64,000 nucleotides of DNA from Marinobacterium aestuarii (GCF_001651805.1 NZ_CP015839.1:4092001-4156000), one strand, 5' to 3'; shown: positions 7,934 to 18,231, counted from the stretch's first letter. The notes: generated by a model not told the origin, from the sequence alone. Translations and numbers: made by a program.

Positions 7934-9219
7934 GCTGGCTTATTCTGGGTACCAGTCTTGCGGTATTGCTAAGCACAGGCGCTCTGCTGGGGGCCGCTCT
8001 GGGGCTGACCGGCTTTATCCTGCTGCATTTTCAAGCCAACGGAGCTTCCGCCCTGGCCATCAATTCCGCCTGGAATTTGCTGACGGAGTTCACCCTGAGC
8101 GCAGTGCCACTGTTTATCATTCTGGGTGATATCCTGCTGGCCAGCGGTGTTTCCACCCGCGTCTACAACGGTTTGACCCCCCTGTTTCGCCGTATTCCCG
8201 GACAATTACTGCATACAAACATTGCCGTCTGTACGCTCTTTGGCGCGGTCAGTGGCTCCAGCACTTCAACCGCAGCCGCCATCGGCTCGGTAAGCTACCC
8301 CGAACTGCGCCAGCGCGGTTACTCCCCAAGCATGGTGGTAGGCACTTTGGCAGCCGGTGGTACTCTGGGGTTGCTGATCCCGCCGAGCCTGGCCCTGCTT
8401 ATCTACGGCGCCACTCAGAACGTATCCATTGGCAAGCTATTTATGGCGGGGCTCATTCCCGGTGCCCTGATCGCCTTTGGCTTTTCAGCCTGGATCTATG
8501 TCCGGTCGCGCTTCGGTACCCCCGTGGCACCGCCCGTGAATGAACCCTTCAGCTGGAAAGAGGTCGGCCTCGGCCTGATGCAGGTATGGCCACTGCCCAT
8601 TCTTATTTTCTTCGTGCTGGGCACCATTTACATGGGTATCGCAACACCCACAGAGGCCGCAGCTCTGGGTGTTACCGCCGCCATTGTGATCGGATTTAGC
8701 TGGGGCGATCTGACACCGACAAAACTATGGCAAGCCTTCACGCGCGCATCTTTCATGTTCAGCGCCATCGCACTCATTCTGGTCGGAACCGTTATTCTGG
8801 CTCAGGCTGTCAGCCTGCTGGGATTGCCACGCGCCGCGGTCGAGATGATTAGCGACCTGGGTTTCAACCGCTACGGCGTGCTTGTGATGGTTGTACTGGT
8901 CTACCTGCTGCTGGGCTGTTTCTTCGACGGTATCTCGCTGCTGCTCATGACATTGCCGATCACCTTCCCGATGATCACAAGCCTCGGCTTCGACCCCGTC
9001 TGGTTTGGCATAGTGGTTACCCTGCTGATGGAGGTCGGGATGATCACGCCCCCCGTCGGCCTCAACCTCTTTGTACTCAGCTCGATCACCAAGAATGAAG
9101 TCAATGTCGCCCAGGCGGCGAAGGCATCCTTACCCTACTGGTTGATTCTGCTGTTTGCCGTTGGCGTCTTGACGCTGTTCCCCGCAATCGCGCTCTGGCT
9201 GCCCAACACTCTGCTATAA
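7930..9219 (+). CDS. dctM: TRAP transporter large permease, DctM family (system 2)
   Basis: A 429-residue inner-membrane protein with the DctM pattern: VPLFIILGDILLASG, AVSGSSTSTAAAIG, LLIPPSLALLIYG and GMITPPVGLNLFVLSS. It is coupled to dctQ by a 4-nt overlap and followed by a strong terminator. It is clearly paralogous to the DctM at 4.6-5.9 kb, but with many substitutions, so this is an old rather than recent duplication. Confidence 0.92.
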   Translation: MSWLILGTSLAVLLSTGALLGAALGLTGFILLHFQANGASALAINSAWNLLTEFTLSAVPLFIILGDILLASGVSTRVYNGLTPLFRRIPGQLLHTNIAVCTLFGAVSGSSTSTAAAIGSVSYPELRQRGYSPSMVVGTLAAGGTLGLLIPPSLALLIYGATQNVSIGKLFMAGLIPGALIAFGFSAWIYVRSRFGTPVAPPVNEPFSWKEVGLGLMQVWPLPILIFFVLGTIYMGIATPTEAAALGVTAAIVIGFSWGDLTPTKLWQAFTRASFMFSAIALILVGTVILAQAVSLLGLPRAAVEMISDLGFNRYGVLVMVVLVYLLLGCFFDGISLLLMTLPITFPMITSLGFDPVWFGIVVTLLMEVGMITPPVGLNLFVLSSITKNEVNVAQAAKASLPYWLILLFAVGVLTLFPAIALWLPNTLL

Positions 9220-9249
9220 ATACCGCTGCGCATTCTGCTCCAAAACAAA

Positions 9250-9276
9250 GAGCCTGCCGCTGGCAGGCTCTTTTTT
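9250..9276 (+). terminator. Rho-independent terminator after TRAP system 2
   Basis: GAGCCTGCC, loop GCT, GGCAGGCTC and then six T. It ends the second TRAP operon ahead of the convergent GntR gene. Confidence 0.85.
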
Positions 9277-9332
9277 CATGCTCAAAGACAAAGGCAGCCA
9301 CTGCTCAAAGTGGCAGCGTCACGGCATAAGCC

Positions 9333-10046
9333 TCAGCTGAAAATGCTTTGCAGGTCGATGGCGCTGTGGCTGCCTGAAGTCAGGTCGAGCTGTTCTTCCA
9401 GGTGATTGAGGTGTTCGATCATCAACGCCACGGCCCGGGCGGCGTCGTGCTGTTCAAATGCCTCGATCAGGCCACTGTGCTCGCAGCACGGGTGCGTGGC
9501 GGTCTGCTCGGAATGGCGGGCACTGGCGCGCTGGTACTGGGCGATGATCAGTGAGGTTCTGGAAATGATTTCGCGCAGAAACTGGGTCAGTACCGGCTTG
9601 TCGGCCAGCTCGCCAATCTTGAGGTGGAATTCACCGGACAGGCGGATGCGGCGATTGAGGTCACCCTCGTGGTGGGCCTGTTCTTCCAGCTCCACATGCT
9701 CGGTCAGGGCGCGCTGCTTGTCGGCGCAGAAATTCAGCGCAAGCTCGCGCACCAGCTCGGTTTCAATCAGACGCCGGGCCTGAAAAACCTCCCGCGCTTC
9801 CTTTACCGTGACCTTGGCGACATAGGCGCCACTGTTGGGCACCAGGTTCACCAGATTATGGTGTGCCAGGCGCAACAGCACCTTGCGGATACCGCCACGG
9901 CTGGTCTGGAAAACCTCACACAGGTCCTCTTCCTTGAGGCGAGTACCCGGCTGCAGCTTGCGCTCCATGATGGCAGACCAGATACGATCGTATACGTCGT
10001 CTGCGCCGGGCTTGCTGTCACTTTTACGAATGCTGGTTTTGGTCAT
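9333..10046 (-). CDS. GntR-family regulator with FCD ligand-binding domain
   Basis: A 237-residue transcription factor: a winged helix-turn-helix at about residues 15-80 (DVYDRIWSAIMERKLQPGTR, then DLCEVFQTSRGGIRKVLLRL) and an all-helical FCD domain at about 90-225. His residues of the FCD metal/ligand site appear in GEFHLKIGEL, CCEHSGLIEA and MIEHLNHLEE. Such proteins usually repress transport and catabolic genes for small organic acids until the acid binds. Lying convergent to TRAP system 2, it is the only dedicated regulator in the first 10 kb and probably controls the TRAP and/or amidase genes. Confidence 0.88.
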   Translation of the reverse strand: MTKTSIRKSDSKPGADDVYDRIWSAIMERKLQPGTRLKEEDLCEVFQTSRGGIRKVLLRLAHHNLVNLVPNSGAYVAKVTVKEAREVFQARRLIETELVRELALNFCADKQRALTEHVELEEQAHHEGDLNRRIRLSGEFHLKIGELADKPVLTQFLREIISRTSLIIAQYQRASARHSEQTATHPCCEHSGLIEAFEQHDAARAVALMIEHLNHLEEQLDLTSGSHSAIDLQSIFS

Positions 10047-10205
10047 GTTTGTATATCAGATGTCTTGATGCGAATAGGCCATCGGCAGTCATTGCACGAC
10101 AGCGGTAACAATAGTGCGAGATAGCAGTGGCACACCATGTTTAACAATGCCTGAGACCCCTGCCGTAGCACAATCTCTGCGGACATTATTGCACAGCTTT
10201 CGTTG

Positions 10206-10952
10206 CTACCTGTGTTCAGCTGGATCTGAGTCCGTATCGAGCTCTGGCAACTGCCAGTTGATGGGCGTGCGCCCCCGGGCCTTGAGAAACGCATTGGCCT
10301 GGCTGAAGTGGCGGCAGCCGAAGAAGCCCCGGTGCGCCGCCAGTGGCGACGGATGGGGGGAGTGCAGCACAAGGTGACGCTGCGTATCGACAAAGGCGCC
10401 CTTCTTCTGGGCATAGCTGCCCCAGAGGATGAACACCACGCCATGGCAGTGGGCATTAACGGCGTGAATTACCTTGTCGGTAAAGTGTTCCCAGCCCCGT
10501 TTCTGGTGGGAGGCCGCCTGGCTCTGTTCCACCGTTAATACCGCATTGAGCAACAGCACCCCCTGGCGTGCCCAGCTTTCGAGGCAGCCATGCTGTGCCG
10601 GCGTGATGCCAAGATCCGCCTGCAATTCCTTGTAGATGTTACGCAGGGATGGCGGCACCTTGATGCCGGGGGGCACCGAGAAGCTCAGGCCATGAGCCTG
10701 ACCCGGCTGATGGTAGGGGTCCTGCCCCAGAATCACCACCTTCACATCCTCCAGCGCCGTGCTCTGCAGTGCATGCAGCCAGTGCTCCGGGGCCGGATAA
10801 ATCTGTTTGCCCGCCTGCTGCTCGGCCTGCAGAAAACGCTGCAGTTGCAGCATGTAAGGCTGCTCAAGCTCGGGCCCCAGCAGTGCCTGCCAGTCCGGCG
10901 GCAACGACAGTTGCATCTGCTTTTTGTCGAGGGAAAGCCATTGCAGGGTCAT
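10206..10952 (-). CDS. ung: Uracil-DNA glycosylase
   Basis: Cuts uracil out of DNA, starting base-excision repair after cytosine deamination or dUTP incorporation. Family 1 motifs are complete: GQDPYH with catalytic Asp78, and HPSPLAAH at residues 200-207. The length (248) is slightly above the usual 220-230 because of a longer C-terminal tail ([10 protein letters not shown]). Its start overlaps the stop of the upstream membrane-protein gene (TGATG). Confidence 0.97.
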   Translation of the reverse strand: MTLQWLSLDKKQMQLSLPPDWQALLGPELEQPYMLQLQRFLQAEQQAGKQIYPAPEHWLHALQSTALEDVKVVILGQDPYHQPGQAHGLSFSVPPGIKVPPSLRNIYKELQADLGITPAQHGCLESWARQGVLLLNAVLTVEQSQAASHQKRGWEHFTDKVIHAVNAHCHGVVFILWGSYAQKKGAFVDTQRHLVLHSPHPSPLAAHRGFFGCRHFSQANAFLKARGRTPINWQLPELDTDSDPAEHR

Positions 10953-11413
10953 CAGAGTTGTCCGCTGTCCTTGATAGCTCCACTGGCATCACGCAGCGCC
11001 TTGACCACCCGGCCGTGATAGAGCGAGTAGTAACGCAGATGGCCGGGAGCATGGGCGAAAAAGCCCGAGATCAGAATGGCCAGCACGAACACCGGCGCCA
11101 TCAGTACCGGCCAGGGTATGACCAGCCCCAGCAGAAATACCTTCAGCAGAATGGCCTGGCCGCGCAGCTGCAACAGCCAGATACCGTCGCAGTAGAGTTC
11201 GATCAGCACCATGGCCAGACCTGCGCCAAGGCCCAGCCACAGAAAGCCAAGCCATTGCGCCGTGGGCAGCTGGTAAAGGAAATGGCCGGCAAGCCCGGCG
11301 ATCCCCACCAGATGCAGGCTGCGCAGCGCTATGTTGAGATAGCGCTTGCCCGGCACCCTGCGTGAGGGCGACGGGAACAGCAGGCTGCCCTTGGCCTTAT
11401 CCGTGACTCCCAT
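10952..11413 (-). CDS. Small integral membrane protein of unknown function
   Basis: A 153-residue protein with four or five predicted membrane helices between residues 28 and 125 and a basic N-terminus ([13 protein letters not shown]). I recognise no named family. It is translationally coupled to ung and lies 28 bp after lysS, so it may be co-transcribed with both. Nothing in the sequence shows a catalytic or transport role. Confidence 0.7.
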   Translation of the reverse strand: MGVTDKAKGSLLFPSPSRRVPGKRYLNIALRSLHLVGIAGLAGHFLYQLPTAQWLGFLWLGLGAGLAMVLIELYCDGIWLLQLRGQAILLKVFLLGLVIPWPVLMAPVFVLAILISGFFAHAPGHLRYYSLYHGRVVKALRDASGAIKDSGQL

Positions 11414-11441
11414 GGTCGGCGCGCTCAGCCTAAACCGAAGC

Positions 11442-12959
11442 TTATGCCTGCGGTTTTACCGGGCGCATGGCCGGGAAAAGGATAACGTCGCGGATAGACG
11501 GCGAATCGGTGAACAGCATGACCAGACGGTCAATACCTATACCCTCGCCCGCCGTCGGCGGCAGGCCGTATTCCAGCGCGTTGATGTAATCGGCATCGTA
11601 GTGCATGGCTTCGTCGTCGCCGGCATCCTTTTCCGCGACCTGGGCGCGGAAACGTTCTGCCTGATCTTCGGCGTCGTTCAACTCGGAGAAGCCGTTGGCC
11701 AGTTCGCGACCGCCGACAAAGAATTCGAAGCGATCGGTGACGAAGGGATTGTCATCGTTGCGACGCGCCAGCGGGCTGACTTCGGTCGGGTACTCGGTGA
11801 TAAAGGTCGGCTGATCCAGACGGTGCTCGACGGTCTTCTCGAAGATCTCGATCTGTACCTTGCCAAGGCCCCAGCTGTCCTTGACGTTGATGTCCAGACG
11901 CTGCGCGATCTGGCGGGCGGCGTGGTCATCGGCCAGGGCCGCGGCGGTGATCTCCGGATTGTAGTGCAGGATGGAGTCGAATATCGACAGCCGGGCAAAG
12001 GGCTTGGACAGGTCGTATTCGAAGCTTTCCAGTACTTCGCCTTCTTCGTTACGTACGGTGTTGACCAGGGTGGTGGTGCCCAGGACTTCCTGCGCGACCG
12101 TGCGCAGCATGTCTTCGGTCAGATCCATCAGGTCCTTGTAATCGGCATAGGCCTGGTAGAACTCGATCATGGTGAACTCGGGGTTGTGCCGCGTGGACAG
12201 CCCTTCGTTGCGGAAATTGCGGTTGATCTCGAACACGCGCTCGAAGCCGCCCACCACCAGACGCTTGAGATACAGCTCAGGCGCGATACGCAGGTACATG
12301 CCGATATCCAGCGCATTGTGATGCGTTACGAACGGACGGGCCGAAGCGCCACCGGGGATCGCCTGCAGCATCGGCGTTTCGACTTCCAGGAAGCGACGCT
12401 CGGTCAGGAAGCGGCGAATGCCGGAGACGATGCCGGAGCGCACTTCAAACACGCGGCGTGACTGATCATTGGTGATCAGATCGACATAGCGCTGACGGTA
12501 GCGCATTTCGGTGTCCTGCAGACCCTTGTGCTTGTCGGGCAGCGGACGCAGGCTCTTGGTGAGCAACTGGCAGTCTTCCATATCGACAAAAAGGTCGCCC
12601 TTGCCGGACTTGTGCAGCACACCGCTAATAGCAACGATATCGCCCAGGTCCAGCGATTTGGCGAAGGGGCGCGCCGGCTTGTTGACGTACAGCTGAATGC
12701 GGCCGGTCATGTCCTGCAGCACCAGAAAGGCGCCACGGTTAAGCATGATGCGGCCGGCAACTGATACCCGATATCCCAGTTCTTCCAGTTCTTCCTTGGT
12801 CTTGTCGCCGTAGGCCTGCTGCAGATCCTGCGCATAGCTGTCACGGCGAAAGCTGTTGGGGAAGGCATTGCCCTGCTCGCGCAACGCGTTGAGTTTGTCG
12901 CGGCGCTCGGCAATAAGGCGGTTTTCGTCTTGCGCGACGGCTGGGGTAGTCTCGGACAT
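11442..12959 (-). CDS. lysS: Lysyl-tRNA synthetase, class II
   Basis: Charges tRNA-Lys with lysine. The 505-residue protein has an N-terminal OB-fold anticodon-binding domain (about 60-160) and a class II core with motif 2 ([20 protein letters not shown]) and motif 3 ([14 protein letters not shown]). It lies 66 bp downstream of prfB in the conserved prfB-lysS order. The start ATG gives the common N-terminus [20 protein letters not shown]. Confidence 0.97.
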   Translation of the reverse strand: MSETTPAVAQDENRLIAERRDKLNALREQGNAFPNSFRRDSYAQDLQQAYGDKTKEELEELGYRVSVAGRIMLNRGAFLVLQDMTGRIQLYVNKPARPFAKSLDLGDIVAISGVLHKSGKGDLFVDMEDCQLLTKSLRPLPDKHKGLQDTEMRYRQRYVDLITNDQSRRVFEVRSGIVSGIRRFLTERRFLEVETPMLQAIPGGASARPFVTHHNALDIGMYLRIAPELYLKRLVVGGFERVFEINRNFRNEGLSTRHNPEFTMIEFYQAYADYKDLMDLTEDMLRTVAQEVLGTTTLVNTVRNEEGEVLESFEYDLSKPFARLSIFDSILHYNPEITAAALADDHAARQIAQRLDINVKDSWGLGKVQIEIFEKTVEHRLDQPTFITEYPTEVSPLARRNDDNPFVTDRFEFFVGGRELANGFSELNDAEDQAERFRAQVAEKDAGDDEAMHYDADYINALEYGLPPTAGEGIGIDRLVMLFTDSPSIRDVILFPAMRPVKPQA

Positions 12960-13025
12960 CGGGGGGAACCTTAATCTGTAATACGTTGAATGCGGGTCAA
13001 TCCGGCCCGCCGTAGCGGGCCAGAC

Positions 13026-14120
13026 TTACAAGCCGGCCTTGAGGCTGGCTTCGATAAACATGTCCAGGTCGCCATCCAGTACGCGGTCGCAGTTGGAGGT
13101 CTGCACACCGGTGCGCAGATCCTTGATGCGGCTGTCATCCAGCACGTAGGAGCGGATCTGGCTGCCCCAGCCGATATCGGCCTTGGAGTCTTCCAGAATC
13201 TGGGCGGCTTCCGAGCGCTTGAGCATTTCGAGCTCATACAGCTTGGAGCGCAGCTGCTTCATACAGAAGTCCTTGTTCTGGTGCTGCGAACGCTGACTCT
13301 GGCACTGCACCACCGTATTGGTCGGGATATGCGTGATACGCACCGCCGACTCGGTTCGGTTAACGTGCTGACCACCGGCACCTGAGGCGCGGTAGACGTC
13401 GACCCGCAGATCCGCCGGGTTGATGTCGATCTCGACGTTATCGTCAATCTCGGGCGACACGAACACGGACGCAAAGGAGGTATGGCGACGGCCGCCGGAA
13501 TCGAACGGCGACTTGCGCACCAGGCGATGCACGCCGGTTTCGGTGCGCAGCCAGCCAAAGGCGTACTCACCTTCAAAGCGGATGGTGGCACTCTTGATGC
13601 CAGCAACGTCACCGTCTGAGACTTCCACCAGTTCGGTCTTGAAGCCTTTGTCCTCACCCCAGCGCAGGAACATGCGCAGCATGATATTGGCCCAGTCCTG
13701 CGCCTCGGTACCGCCGGAGCCCGACTGGATATCCAGAAAGGCGTTGTTGATATCGGCTTCACCGGAGAACATGCGACGGAACTCGAGGGTTTCCAGCCGC
13801 GCCACCAGGGCTGCGACTTCCTTCTCAACTTCCGCCGCTGTGTCTTCGTCATCTTCCTCGACGGCCATCTCCAGCAGCTCGCGGGCATCGGTAGACCCGC
13901 TTGCCAGCGCATCCAGCGTCTGCACTACGTCTTCCAGCTGGGCGCGCTCGCGGCCCAGTTTCTGGGCGTTGGCAGGATCATCCCACACGGAGGGAGATTC
14001 AAGTTCGCGCGACACCTCTTCCAGACGCTCTTTCTTGACGTCATAGTCGAGATAAACACGCAGGGAGCCGGCGCGCTCGCCGATATCCTTCAAGGCGTTG
14101 ATGATCGGGTTAATTTCCAT
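13026..14120 (-). CDS. prfB: Peptide chain release factor 2, without programmed frameshift
   Basis: Reads UGA and UAA stop codons and releases the finished peptide. The 364-residue protein shows SPF at 204-206 (stop-codon recognition) and GGQ at 249-251 (peptidyl-tRNA hydrolysis). In many bacteria prfB has an in-frame TGA at codon 26, passed by +1 frameshifting, which makes expression self-regulating. Here the matching bases read TAT CTC GAC TAT (Y-L-D-Y) in one uninterrupted frame, with no TGA and no Shine-Dalgarno-like stretch before it. RF2 feedback control by frameshifting is therefore absent. Confidence 0.96.
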   Translation of the reverse strand: MEINPIINALKDIGERAGSLRVYLDYDVKKERLEEVSRELESPSVWDDPANAQKLGRERAQLEDVVQTLDALASGSTDARELLEMAVEEDDEDTAAEVEKEVAALVARLETLEFRRMFSGEADINNAFLDIQSGSGGTEAQDWANIMLRMFLRWGEDKGFKTELVEVSDGDVAGIKSATIRFEGEYAFGWLRTETGVHRLVRKSPFDSGGRRHTSFASVFVSPEIDDNVEIDINPADLRVDVYRASGAGGQHVNRTESAVRITHIPTNTVVQCQSQRSQHQNKDFCMKQLRSKLYELEMLKRSEAAQILEDSKADIGWGSQIRSYVLDDSRIKDLRTGVQTSNCDRVLDGDLDMFIEASLKAGL

Positions 14121-14364
14121 CGCTTGCGTTCAATACTCGCAGATTAGAAAAGGGGCGTATTTTAACTGATCCGCCGGTGGCTTTAAATGATCTTTACCGC
14201 TGTCTGTGGCATGGGCCGCAGTATCCTGCTCCCAGGCGCCGCCGGACCGCCGTTATCCAACGCCAAAACCGCTCAAATAAATCACCGCGGATCAGCCTCA
14301 AGACACACAACAGGCATCCTCAGGCGGCGCCCGAAACCAGGCCAGACAGCCTTCCCGGTTGCGG

Positions 14365-14400
14365 GTTAGCACAGCTAACGTATTAATTTGGAAGTATACT
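14365..14400 (+). promoter_or_regulatory. Operator-like inverted repeat and -10 box ahead of nhaD
   Basis: GTTAGC-ACA-GCTAAC (14365-14379) is a perfect 6-bp inverted repeat. It is followed by TATACT (14395-14400), a good -10 hexamer, and overlaps the place where the -35 box would lie. No clear -35 is visible, so an activator may be needed. The rest of the 398-bp gap between prfB and nhaD shows nothing I can assign. Confidence 0.35.
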
Positions 14401-14519
14401 TGCGCCATCGAGCGGCACCACCAAAGCATTACAATGCCAGCGTCACCCAGGATAGAAAGTCAGGACAAGGTCAGACAAGCCAAGGCCTAACAGCAGTACC
14501 AGCGCAGAGGGAACGCCAT

Positions 14520-16052
14520 ATGGGAATACGCAGTGACAACAGACGCACAGCATCTGCTTGTGGCCTCAGGGGCTCTCTTATACTGAAAATGGTCCCCGCC
14601 CTGCTGCTGAGTCTGATCGGCTTATTCGGCGCCTCGCCTGTGATCGCCGCCACTGCCGCGGCTACGCCCACTGCAGCAGTTGTCATGCCCGACCTCACCA
14701 CCAGCCTGTATGGCGTGCTGGCCGTAATCATCTTTGTGCTGGCCTATGTGTTCGTTATCGGCGAAGAATTTTTCCTGCTGCGCAAATCCAAGCCCATGAT
14801 CGTCGCCGCCGGCCTGATCTGGCTCCTCACCGGCCTCGCCTACGCCGTGAACGGCGATACCGAGACCGCGGGCCCGGCGTTGCAGCACAATATTCTGGAA
14901 TACGCCGAGATGTTCCTCTTTCTGCTGGCGGCCATGACCTTTGTCACCACCCTGGAGGAGCGCCAGGTGTTTGGCGCTCTGCGCTCCTGGCTGATCGTGC
15001 GTCAGTTCTCCCTGCGTCAGGTGTACTGGATTACCGGCGCCCTGGCCTTTGTGCTGTCGCCGGTGGCCGATAACCTGTCCACCGCCCTGCTAATGGGGGC
15101 CGTGGTGCTGGCGGTCGGCAACGGCAATCGCCAGTTCGTCACCGTGGGCAGCATCAATATCGTCATCGCGGCCAATGCCGGCGGCGCCTTCAGCCCCTTC
15201 GGCGATATCACCACTCTGATGGTCTGGCAGGAAGGCCTGGTGCCCTTCGCCGAGTTTGGCCGCCTGTTTCTGCCCTCCCTGGTCAACTGGCTGGTGCCGG
15301 CCCTGCTGATGTACCGCGTGGTCGAAAAGGCACCGCCTGCGGCCGACCAGCACGGGAAGACCCGCATGCGCCGTGGCGCCCTGGCGATAATCGGCATTTT
15401 CCTCGGCACCATAGTATTCTCGGTGCTGATCAACAGCAGCCTGCACCTGAGCCCGGCGCTGGGCATGATGACGGGCCTGGGTATTCTGAAACTCTATGGC
15501 TACTGGCTGGCAAAGCGCGAACCTGCGCTGCGCGATACCGGCCACCTGAGCCAGCACCAGGCGGAAAACATCGCCAGCATGGAGTATACCCAGGGTGATC
15601 ACACCGATGTGGTACGCCGGTTTGATATCTTCCACGTGGTGGAGCGTGCCTCCTGGGATACGCTGATGTTTTTTTACGGCGTGGTACTGGCGGTGGGCGG
15701 CCTGGCCCAGCTGGGCTACCTGAGCCTGGCCTCGGAGCACGTTTATGGCACCCTGGGGCCGACACTGGCGAATATCGCCGTCGGTGTGCTGTCGGCGGTG
15801 ATCGATAATATTCCGGTCATGCTGGCGGTGCTGCGCATGGCGCCCGACATGGATATGGCCCAGTGGCTGCTGGTGACCCTCACCGCCGGTGTCGGTGGCT
15901 CGCTGCTGTCCATCGGCTCGGCCGCAGGTATCGCCCTGATGGGCCAGGCCCACGGCGTTTATACCTTTATGAGCCATTTGCGCTGGACCTGGGCCATTGC
16001 CCTGGGCTATGCCCTGAGCGTGTTCTGCCACCTGTGGATAAGCGCAACCTGA
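14520..16052 (+). CDS. nhaD: Na+/H+ antiporter, NhaD type
   Basis: Inner-membrane exchanger that expels sodium for protons, common in halophilic and marine bacteria. The 510-residue protein starts at 14520 after AGAGGGAACGCC; an earlier in-frame start at 14388 would add a non-conserved basic tail. A signal-like first helix is followed by about 12 helices. Ion-transporter superfamily motifs include LSPVADNLSTALLMGA, NIVIAANAGGAFSPFGD and a second VIDNIPVMLAVL. Its stop overlaps the start of an MFS gene (TGATG), so both are made together. Confidence 0.9.
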   Translation: MGIRSDNRRTASACGLRGSLILKMVPALLLSLIGLFGASPVIAATAAATPTAAVVMPDLTTSLYGVLAVIIFVLAYVFVIGEEFFLLRKSKPMIVAAGLIWLLTGLAYAVNGDTETAGPALQHNILEYAEMFLFLLAAMTFVTTLEERQVFGALRSWLIVRQFSLRQVYWITGALAFVLSPVADNLSTALLMGAVVLAVGNGNRQFVTVGSINIVIAANAGGAFSPFGDITTLMVWQEGLVPFAEFGRLFLPSLVNWLVPALLMYRVVEKAPPAADQHGKTRMRRGALAIIGIFLGTIVFSVLINSSLHLSPALGMMTGLGILKLYGYWLAKREPALRDTGHLSQHQAENIASMEYTQGDHTDVVRRFDIFHVVERASWDTLMFFYGVVLAVGGLAQLGYLSLASEHVYGTLGPTLANIAVGVLSAVIDNIPVMLAVLRMAPDMDMAQWLLVTLTAGVGGSLLSIGSAAGIALMGQAHGVYTFMSHLRWTWAIALGYALSVFCHLWISAT

Positions 16053-17284
16053 TGAGTACCTTGCTACGCCTGTTCCTGCCCTTCGCCCTGGGCTACTTCC
16101 TGTCCTACCTGTTCCGGGTGATCAGCGCCGTGGTGGCGCCGGCGCTCACGGCGGACCTGCAACTGGATGCCGCCACCCTTGGGCTGATTTCCAGCAGCTA
16201 CTTTCTCACTTTCGCCGCCTGCCAGATTCCCCTGGGCACGCTGCTCGACCGGATCGAGGTGCGCAAGCTTGCCGCCGCGCTGCTGCTGTTTGCCGCTGCC
16301 GGCAGCCTGGTGTTCGCCCAGGCAGAATCGGCCCTGGGGCTGCTTATTGGACGGGGACTGATCGGCATAGGCGTGTCGGCCTGCCTGATGGCGGCCTTCA
16401 AGGCCTATGTCATCTGGCTGCCACCGGCACGCCTGCCGCTGGTGAACGGCCTGCAACTGGCCTGCGGTGGCCTCGGTGCCCTGGCGGCGACCTCACCGGT
16501 GGAATGGCTGCTGGGCATCACCGACTGGCGCAGCCTCTTTCTGGGCATGGCCCTGCTGTGCCTGCTGGTATCCCTGCTGCTCTGGCTGCTGGTCCCCAAA
16601 AGACCGGTCGCAGCCCAGGGCGACGAAGCCCCGGCCAAGCTCTCGGTTATACAGGTCATGCTTGACCCGCGCTTTTACCGCGTGGCGCCGGCCTGCGTAC
16701 TGTCCCAGGCCAGCTTTATCGCCCTGCAGTCGCTCTGGGTCGGCGCCTGGCTGCGGGACCTGATGCTTTTGCCCGATGCCCAGGCCGCCGATGTGCTCTT
16801 CATCTGTGCCGCCGGCATGGTGGCGGGCTTTCTGCTGATGGGGCTGATCGCCGACCGGCTGCAACACCTGGGCCTGGCCCCGCGTCACCTGAGCCTGGGC
16901 GGCATCGGTGCCTTTGTCTGCCTGCTGCTTCTGCTGCAGCTGGACGAAGGCGCCCCCAACCTGCTGCTGTGGGGGCTGCTGGGCTTTTTCGGCACCTCGG
17001 GCACGCTGATGTTCGCAGGCCTGGCCCAGCAGTTTCCGCCCAGCCAGAGCGGCCGGGTCAGTACCAGCCTGAACCTGGGGATCTTCGTCGGTGCCTTTGT
17101 GATGCAGTGGGGCCTGGGCGGCATTATTCAGCTGTGGCCCGCCAGCGAAACCGGCCAGTATCCGGCCATGGCCTACCGCGTCGCCTTTGGCATCGCCAGC
17201 CTGATCCCGGCGGCCGGGCTGCTCTGGTATGGGTTTTGCGCCAGGAAGGCTCAATCCGACAGGTCGAAGGCCGCGAGCACCTGA
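16052..17284 (+). CDS. Major facilitator superfamily transporter
   Basis: A 410-residue carrier with 12 predicted membrane helices. The MFS loop 2-3 signature appears as GTLLDRIEVRKLAAALLL (about residues 62-79), and the second half repeats it as GLIADRLQHLG. The start overlaps the nhaD stop. Substrate unknown; it resembles the nitrate/nitrite and sugar-phosphate-like MFS branches only generally. The last 34 bp overlap the end of the convergent flavodoxin gene. Confidence 0.85.
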   Translation: MSTLLRLFLPFALGYFLSYLFRVISAVVAPALTADLQLDAATLGLISSSYFLTFAACQIPLGTLLDRIEVRKLAAALLLFAAAGSLVFAQAESALGLLIGRGLIGIGVSACLMAAFKAYVIWLPPARLPLVNGLQLACGGLGALAATSPVEWLLGITDWRSLFLGMALLCLLVSLLLWLLVPKRPVAAQGDEAPAKLSVIQVMLDPRFYRVAPACVLSQASFIALQSLWVGAWLRDLMLLPDAQAADVLFICAAGMVAGFLLMGLIADRLQHLGLAPRHLSLGGIGAFVCLLLLLQLDEGAPNLLLWGLLGFFGTSGTLMFAGLAQQFPPSQSGRVSTSLNLGIFVGAFVMQWGLGGIIQLWPASETGQYPAMAYRVAFGIASLIPAAGLLWYGFCARKAQSDRSKAAST

Positions 17285-17778
17285 GGCAGCCAGCGCTCGA
17301 GCCTGGCATCGGTCTCGCTGCGCTGGCTGTCTTCATCCAGCACCAGGCCAACAAAGCAGTCACCGGCGTCGTTCAGCGCCAGCGACGCCCTGAAGTCATA
17401 GTCCTCCGTGCAGGGCCAGGCGCCGACAACAAGCGCGCCCCGGGCCTGCAGGCGCTCATGCAACAGGCCCATGGCATCCAGGTACCAGTCGCCATATCCC
17501 AGCTGGTCCCCCAGCCCAAAGAAGGCGCAGCGACGTCCCTGCAGGTCCAGCGCATCCAGCGCCGGCCACAGATCCTGCCAATCGATCTGCTGTTCGCCAA
17601 AGTCCCAAGTGGAGATGCCAAAAATCAGGCAGCTGTAATCATCCACAGCCGCGAGCGCGGTGTCGGCTATGTCATGCAGATCAATCAGGCCCGGGCCCGC
17701 CAGCTGGAAGAGGCGCTCGGCGACATGCGCCGTATTGCCGGTGGTGGAGCCGTAGAAAAGCCCGATAGGTGCAGCCAT
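17251..17778 (-). CDS. Flavodoxin
   Basis: Small FMN electron carrier (175 residues) of the long-chain type. The phosphate-binding loop is GLFYGSTTGNTAHVAERL near the N-terminus, followed by flavin-contact loops STWDFGEQQIDW and FGLGDQLGYGDWY. A stretch between residues 120 and 150 is the insertion typical of long-chain flavodoxins. It is convergent with the MFS gene, with a 34-bp overlap of the 3' ends. Confidence 0.93.
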   Translation of the reverse strand: MAAPIGLFYGSTTGNTAHVAERLFQLAGPGLIDLHDIADTALAAVDDYSCLIFGISTWDFGEQQIDWQDLWPALDALDLQGRRCAFFGLGDQLGYGDWYLDAMGLLHERLQARGALVVGAWPCTEDYDFRASLALNDAGDCFVGLVLDEDSQRSETDARLERWLPQVLAAFDLSD

Positions 17779-17854
17779 GAAAACCCGCAGTGAAGCCCTG
17801 AGGTGAAACTTTGAAGTAAAACGCTGAAGTGAAAAGCCAGGCGGGACAATTCAA

Positions 17855-17894
17855 GCCGGCTCTGCCGCCCCCAAAGGACTGCGGCAGAGCCGGC
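17855..17894 (-). terminator. Strong GC-rich hairpin between phasin and flavodoxin genes
   Basis: A perfect 14-bp stem (GCCGGCTCTGCCGC and complement) with a 12-nt loop begins 11 bp after the phasin stop. Its T tract is weak (TTGAATTG). It probably ends the phasin transcript. Confidence 0.65.
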
Positions 17895-17904
17895 AACGCG
17901 GAAA

Positions 17905-18231
17905 TTACTTGGGATTAAAAGATTCGAAGCTGCTCTGGGTAATTTTGTCGATGGCAGAGCGCGCATCCTGCAGCGCCCTGAGGTTCTGTTCGCCCACGCT
18001 GCGCAGCGTGTCTTCAAGCTCCTTGGCGTAGGCTTTCTGCAGCTCCATCAGATCGGTGGCGTTCTGACATTTCTGCATTTCCCGGGTCTGCTGAATCGTC
18101 GCCTCGACGCAGGACTTGGTGCACTCCATCTGCTGGCGGGTCAACTCTTCGAGCATTTTGGTCTGAATGTTGACAAGATCCTTGAACGGTTCCATTGATG
18201 TGCCGAACTGCTTGGTAAAGTCTTGAAACAT
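17905..18231 (-). CDS. Phasin-family protein
   Basis: A 108-residue, mostly helical, charged protein with a central amphipathic coil (MLEELTRQQMECTKSCVEAT, then LMELQKAYAKELEDTL), the pattern of phasin_2 proteins that coat polyhydroxyalkanoate granules. Start 18231 is preceded by AAGGGTG; the 19 extra upstream codons lack the family pattern. No PHA synthase lies in this window, so granule binding is a family-based inference. Confidence 0.75.
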   Translation of the reverse strand: MFQDFTKQFGTSMEPFKDLVNIQTKMLEELTRQQMECTKSCVEATIQQTREMQKCQNATDLMELQKAYAKELEDTLRSVGEQNLRALQDARSAIDKITQSSFESFNPK

